DNA of 10,969 bases, taken from assembly GCA_964580235.1 (NCBI GenBank), contig CAZOJY010000117.1:1-10969 (forward strand), given 5' to 3'. The notes beneath the pieces were generated by a model. The model ran no database searches, was not told the origin of the DNA, and saw only the letters and a program-made list of their open reading frames with translations. Below are positions 9,201 through 10,969 of this stretch, piece by piece (the stretch's first letter is position 1; every line of letters begins with the position of its first letter). The position numbers and the translations under genes are program-made. The DNA comes from G020348385 sp964580235 (GTDB lineage Bacteria > Acidobacteriota > Aminicenantia > Aminicenantales > Aminicenantaceae).

Positions 9201-9419
9201 AACTCCGCAGGTCTCTTCGATCGGTTTGGAGACGATATTCTCGATTTCAGAGGGAGCTGTCCCGGGGTATTCCGTTCTGATGGTAAGGGTAGGGTAGGAG
9301 ATTTTCGGCAGAAGATTCAGATTGAGCTTCGAGTAAGATATAAAACCGAAAATGAGTGCAGCGAGAGTGAACATAAAGATGGTTACCGGACGGTTGATCG
9401 AAAACTTGACGATTTTCAT
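6273..9419 (-). CDS. RND efflux transporter permease subunit (first of pair)
   Basis: 1048 residues with a full RND layout. TM1 is at about 11-32, followed by the first periplasmic loop. TM2 is at 335-351, TM3 at 357-377, TM4 at 383-406, TM5 at 433-453, TM6 at 462-485 and TM7 at 529-548. The second loop is followed by TM8 (856-874), TM9 (883-904), TM10 (908-933) and TM11-12 (958-1015), then a basic, Lys-rich cytoplasmic tail. TM4 carries GMLVDNSIVVLESI, so Asp399 is kept while Asn400 replaces AcrB Asp408. TM10 carries IVNNAIVLVD, so Asn925 stands at the Lys940 position. Arg955 and Thr962 match Arg971 and Thr978. The VDN/VNN pair is, from memory, typical of one branch of HAE1-type pumps (SwrC-like and many Bacteroidetes proteins) rather than of AcrB. 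The start ATG overlaps the adaptor's TGA (ATGA, 9416-9419) with no strong ribosome binding site, which suggests coupled translation. It is clearly related to, but diverged from, the next pump gene. Confidence 0.95.
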   Translation of the reverse strand: MKIVKFSINRPVTIFMFTLAALIFGFISYSKLNLNLLPKISYPTLTIRTEYPGTAPSEIENIVSKPIEETCGVVDNVVRISSVSRAELSEVMVEFAWHTHMDFATLKLREKLDLLRLPVGATKPVILRYDPNQEPIMKLGLTGDADLGRIRYIAEREVKQALESIEGVASCSISGGLEDEIHIDIDEQQLSLLNIPITTVASRLSQENVNLSAGILKQTDSQFLVRTVNQFKTVEEIKDIIIEKRGDVQITLGSVADVFRGYKERKVISRINGRECIEAAIYRAADANTVSVANAVTEKLEAVQNNILRPRNMDYMVITNQSKFIKNTIHEVKQTAIIGGILAVLVLLYFLKNLRSTLIIGAAIPISVVITFFLMYSSKISLNIISLGGLALGIGMLVDNSIVVLESIQRYKEKGVGLYRAALDGTSEVAGAVTASTFTTVAVFFPIVFVEGIAGQLFKDMALTVTYSLLASLLVSLTLVPMLNAVMRRENSREWLSRVLKILFKPLDKLYDKFYLSYKKIQDSTFKRRKIIIAGVFILFAASIFMIRFMGQELIPVISQGEFLINVEFKPGTSLKENAAIVSDMSETLKNYDEIDSVYELIGKGSRAGISFQEERENLSEFTMRLKPGILGKKEDRVMEQVRADMEKFPTTKVKVYKPRLFSFKAPLEVVVSGNNLDLIKEVSDKLLEKVKGIQGIIDVKSSMEEGYPEIQIVFNRAVLASQDMTINSVGSQIRNKIEGEVATRFIESDREVDIRVRLSENFRDRVDKIQRINIRNGMGVMVPLKALAQIQIKEGPAEIRRILQQKAAVITGNISGIPLDEAKEKVMAAAASINSGPEVSINLAGQSMEQDVAFSSMIFAIFLAIFLVYLVMASQFESFKKPFIIMFTIPLGIIGVVIVGLLASISINVIVLIGLIILSGIIVNNAIVLVDYIGQLQKQGMPKIEAIKTAAQVRWRPILMTTITTVMGLTPMALDFNEGFEIRIPLALTLIGGLIFGTFLTLIFIPLVYNTVIKDPTATEEKQGRLMNLLKSVKAARSLDKAKTSKS

Positions 9420-10690
9420 TGGACCACGTCAACTCTCTGCCCGTCTTTAAGCCCTTCGACGCCGACCACAACGATGACATCGCCTTCGGCCAGGCCGCTT
9501 GACACTTCCACTTCATCTTCTTCGGTGAGACCCAGAGTGATTTCGCGCTGGGACACTTGATTCCGATTCATGACAAAGACATAGGTCTTATTCTGCTTGT
9601 ACAGGATGGCTTTCCTCGGGATAGTCAGGACGTTCTCCTTTGCCCCGATGGCAATCCGAACTTCCACGAACATGCCTGGTTTCAATCGGAGGGACTCGTC
9701 GATGACTTCTACAGTGACTTTGACCGTTCCTGTTTGATTGTCTATGCGGGGATTGATCAATTTAACCCCGCCGTTGAATACGGCCCCTTGCAGGACTTCT
9801 GTTTTCACCTCGGTCTGCATTCCAGCCTTGAGTTTGATTGCATCAGAGGTGGGTACGAACACCCGGATCAGGAGCGGCTTGAAGTCCTCGATGGTGTAAA
9901 CCTGCTGATTGGCGTTGACCCTGTCTCCCACCTCGATCAGACGTTCGGTAACAAAGCCTTCCGAGAGGGACCGGATTTTGGTGTAGTTCAGCTGGAGCTC
10001 CAGGTCTTTATAACTCTCCTGGCGGTTTTGATAATCGAGTTTGCGCTGTTTATAAGTGGCCTCCTGTGTCTGGAATTCCTGTTCGGAAATCAGCTCACGT
10101 TTGATCAATTCCTGGTTCCGAATGAAATTCTGTTCGGCTTCATCCAGGCTGAGTTTTGCCTGTTCGAGCTGTATTTTGGCCTGCTCGAAACCGATCTTGA
10201 TTTCTGTGTCATCCAGTAGCGCCAGGATGGTTCCTTCTTTGACATAGGCCCCTTCTTCTTTCAGGATCTGTTTCACATAAGCGGACAAACGGGCGTATAT
10301 TTCCACTTTCCGTTCCGGCTCGACGATTCCGTTGAGGACAAGGTAAGAATTCAGGTCTTGTCTCTTCACGGGCGCCACACTGACGGGGATGGCATTCCCG
10401 CTGCTTTGAAAACGCGACAGCATTCCCTGAATCCGGTCCTTAGGGATTTTGCCGGCTTTGATGGCCTCTTTCATCTGGTCCGGGATATCGAGTTTATCGA
10501 CATCGATTTCTCCGCTTCCCTGACGTTTTGATCCGGGCCTTTTTGCATCATCTCTGCTTTTTTTGGTTTGCTGAACCTGGGAATCTGGATCGGAGTTCCT
10601 AGCTCTTTTTTGGCTGCTGTCACCGGATTTGCCGCAGCTCACAGCAAAAGCCAACATCACTGCCAACACTGTTATTAATAGTTTTTTCAT
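9416..10690 (-). CDS. Efflux RND periplasmic adaptor (MFP), lipoprotein
   Basis: 424 residues from the chosen ATG at 10690. This start has AGGTGA five bases upstream and begins a clean lipoprotein signal (MKKLLITVLAVMLAFAVSC, Cys19). In-frame starts at 10705 (GTG), 10699 (GTG) and 10696 (ATG) also exist. After Cys19 comes an unusually long charged linker (about 20-98) rich in Lys, Arg, Asp and Ser. The membrane-fusion core follows: a beta strand and the first half of the lipoyl-like barrel-sandwich (about 110-163, with AYVKEGTILALLDD). Next are an alpha-helical hairpin of Gln/Glu/Lys-rich coiled coil (about 165-237), the second lipoyl half (238-272), a beta-barrel (about 275-350, ending LKPGMFVEVRI) and a membrane-proximal domain (about 355-424). 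The adaptor bridges the RND pump to an outer-membrane channel. It is the first gene of the three-gene operon. No TolC-type gene is in view. Confidence 0.93.
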   Translation of the reverse strand: MKKLLITVLAVMLAFAVSCGKSGDSSQKRARNSDPDSQVQQTKKSRDDAKRPGSKRQGSGEIDVDKLDIPDQMKEAIKAGKIPKDRIQGMLSRFQSSGNAIPVSVAPVKRQDLNSYLVLNGIVEPERKVEIYARLSAYVKQILKEEGAYVKEGTILALLDDTEIKIGFEQAKIQLEQAKLSLDEAEQNFIRNQELIKRELISEQEFQTQEATYKQRKLDYQNRQESYKDLELQLNYTKIRSLSEGFVTERLIEVGDRVNANQQVYTIEDFKPLLIRVFVPTSDAIKLKAGMQTEVKTEVLQGAVFNGGVKLINPRIDNQTGTVKVTVEVIDESLRLKPGMFVEVRIAIGAKENVLTIPRKAILYKQNKTYVFVMNRNQVSQREITLGLTEEDEVEVSSGLAEGDVIVVVGVEGLKDGQRVDVVQ

Positions 10691-10695
10691 CTTCA

Positions 10696-10701
10696 TCACC
10701 T
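10696..10701 (-). promoter_or_regulatory. Ribosome binding site for the adaptor gene
   Basis: On the minus strand AGGTGA ends five bases before the ATG at 10690. It supports that start over the GTG at 10705, which would place the site inside the coding region. The ATG at 10696 overlaps the site and cannot use it. Confidence 0.55.
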
Positions 10702-10818
10702 GCACATTATGCTTATCTTTTTCCTGCCGAACATACTTTGTTTCCGGATCGCTCCTTCCGGGAACTCACTTTTCGAACGGCTGCAACCTCAACGCTATTC
10801 TTTTTGAATGCGTAGATG

Positions 10819-10838
10819 TATACTCAAAAACAAGTATA
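10819..10838. promoter_or_regulatory. Perfect 6-base inverted repeat, possible operator
   Basis: TATACT (10819-10824) and AGTATA (10833-10838) are perfect inverted arms around an 8-base A-rich spacer, a 20-base dyad in all. It lies about 130 bases ahead of the adaptor start. The arm read on the minus strand is a 5/6 match to a -10 box. TetR- and MarR-type repressors of RND operons bind dyads of this size, so an operator is plausible. No regulator gene is in the window, and an AT-rich 6-base arm can arise by chance. Confidence 0.35.
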
Positions 10839-10908
10839 TTTTTTAGACTGAACACACAGCCTGTTTCTTCCACTTTATTTTATTTTTTTTTCAAATTTCT
10901 ATATATTC

Positions 10909-10924
10909 TATAATCCTGGATTAT
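10909..10924 (+). promoter_or_regulatory. TATAAT box overlapping a perfect 15-base palindrome
   Basis: ATAATCC (10910-10916) and GGATTAT (10918-10924) are perfect 7-base arms around a single T. A consensus -10 hexamer TATAAT (10909-10914) overlaps the left arm on the plus strand. Upstream of it are only T-runs and no good -35. The arrangement fits a self-regulated promoter firing to the right, towards a gene beyond the window edge, but could equally be an operator for the leftward operon. Confidence 0.35.
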
Positions 10925-10969
10925 TCACAAATGGATATGCGCGGCGCAGCATGTGAAGCTGTGGCTGTC

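Larger units (their letters stand above)
10691..10969. other. Upstream region of the efflux operon, no convincing gene
   Basis: About 280 bases without a supportable gene. It holds the adaptor's ribosome binding site, a possible 12-codon ORF (10696-10734), two perfect inverted repeats (10819-10838 and 10910-10924), and an A/T-rich block (about 10870-10914) that is T-rich on the plus strand. The last 35 bases or so become G+C-rich again. No leftward promoter with two good boxes was found. The best -10 match is TATACT (minus strand, 10838 to 10833), which lies inside the first dyad but has a poor -35. Confidence 0.6.

Noticed and set aside
9557..10219. 220-residue plus-strand frame opposite the adaptor
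   Set aside because: Shadow of the adaptor's coiled coil and barrel. The adaptor has clear domains, a signal peptide and operon overlaps.
10629..10913. 94-residue plus-strand frame crossing the adaptor start and upstream region
   Set aside because: It begins antisense to the adaptor signal peptide, has no ribosome binding site, and ends in the poly-T block. Its hydrophobic look comes from T-rich DNA.
10938..10948. TGCGC-G-GCGCA palindrome
   Set aside because: Five-base G+C arms in a G+C-rich patch at the window edge; too short and isolated to assign.
10931..10969. Possible plus-strand gene start (ATG at 10931, 13 open codons)
   Set aside because: No ribosome binding site, and only about 10 bases would separate it from a start driven by the TATAAT at 10909. 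The minus strand is also open for 14-19 codons here, so nothing can be decided.

Overview
The window looks like bacterial chromosome from a Gram-negative-type (diderm) organism. It encodes two lipobox proteins, a periplasmic adaptor and two RND inner-membrane pumps, which only make sense in a cell with an outer membrane. The style of the propeller protein, the S9 lipoprotein peptidase and the GGGGACA/GTACGCATTTCC intergenic repeats recall Candidatus Aminicenantes / Acidobacteriota-type genomes. That placement is a recollection-based inference, not proven here.

Layout: (1) 1-704, plus strand: the 3' part of a gene that enters from the left edge, probably a six-bladed beta-propeller-type protein. 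(2) 705-793: a short gap with a good sigma-70-like promoter and a strong ribosome binding site. (3) 794-3091, plus strand: a lipoprotein of the S9 (dipeptidyl peptidase IV-like) family with a complete Ser/Asp/His triad. (4) 3092-3171: the convergent gap, filled stop codon to stop codon by short direct repeats. (5) 10690 down to 3172, minus strand: a three-gene operon, lipoprotein adaptor (MFP) - RND permease A - RND permease B, each pair joined by a 4-base ATGA overlap. (6) 10691-10969: the operon's upstream region, with no convincing gene but two perfect inverted repeats and an A/T tract.

The three minus-strand genes should build one tripartite efflux system. The adaptor is tethered to a membrane by lipid and bridges the pump(s) to an outer-membrane TolC-type channel that is not in this window. 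Two different RND subunits with a single adaptor resemble the MdtABC arrangement, so a mixed trimer is possible. Both pumps carry Asn where AcrB has Asp408 and Lys940. The plus-strand peptidase is probably an exported, membrane-anchored exopeptidase or oligopeptidase involved in peptide use, and has no visible functional tie to the pump.

I do not see a clearly new system. The items most worth a second look are the repeat cluster between the convergent genes, the paired pumps with altered proton-relay residues, the long charged linker of the adaptor, and the two operator-like dyads upstream of the operon.
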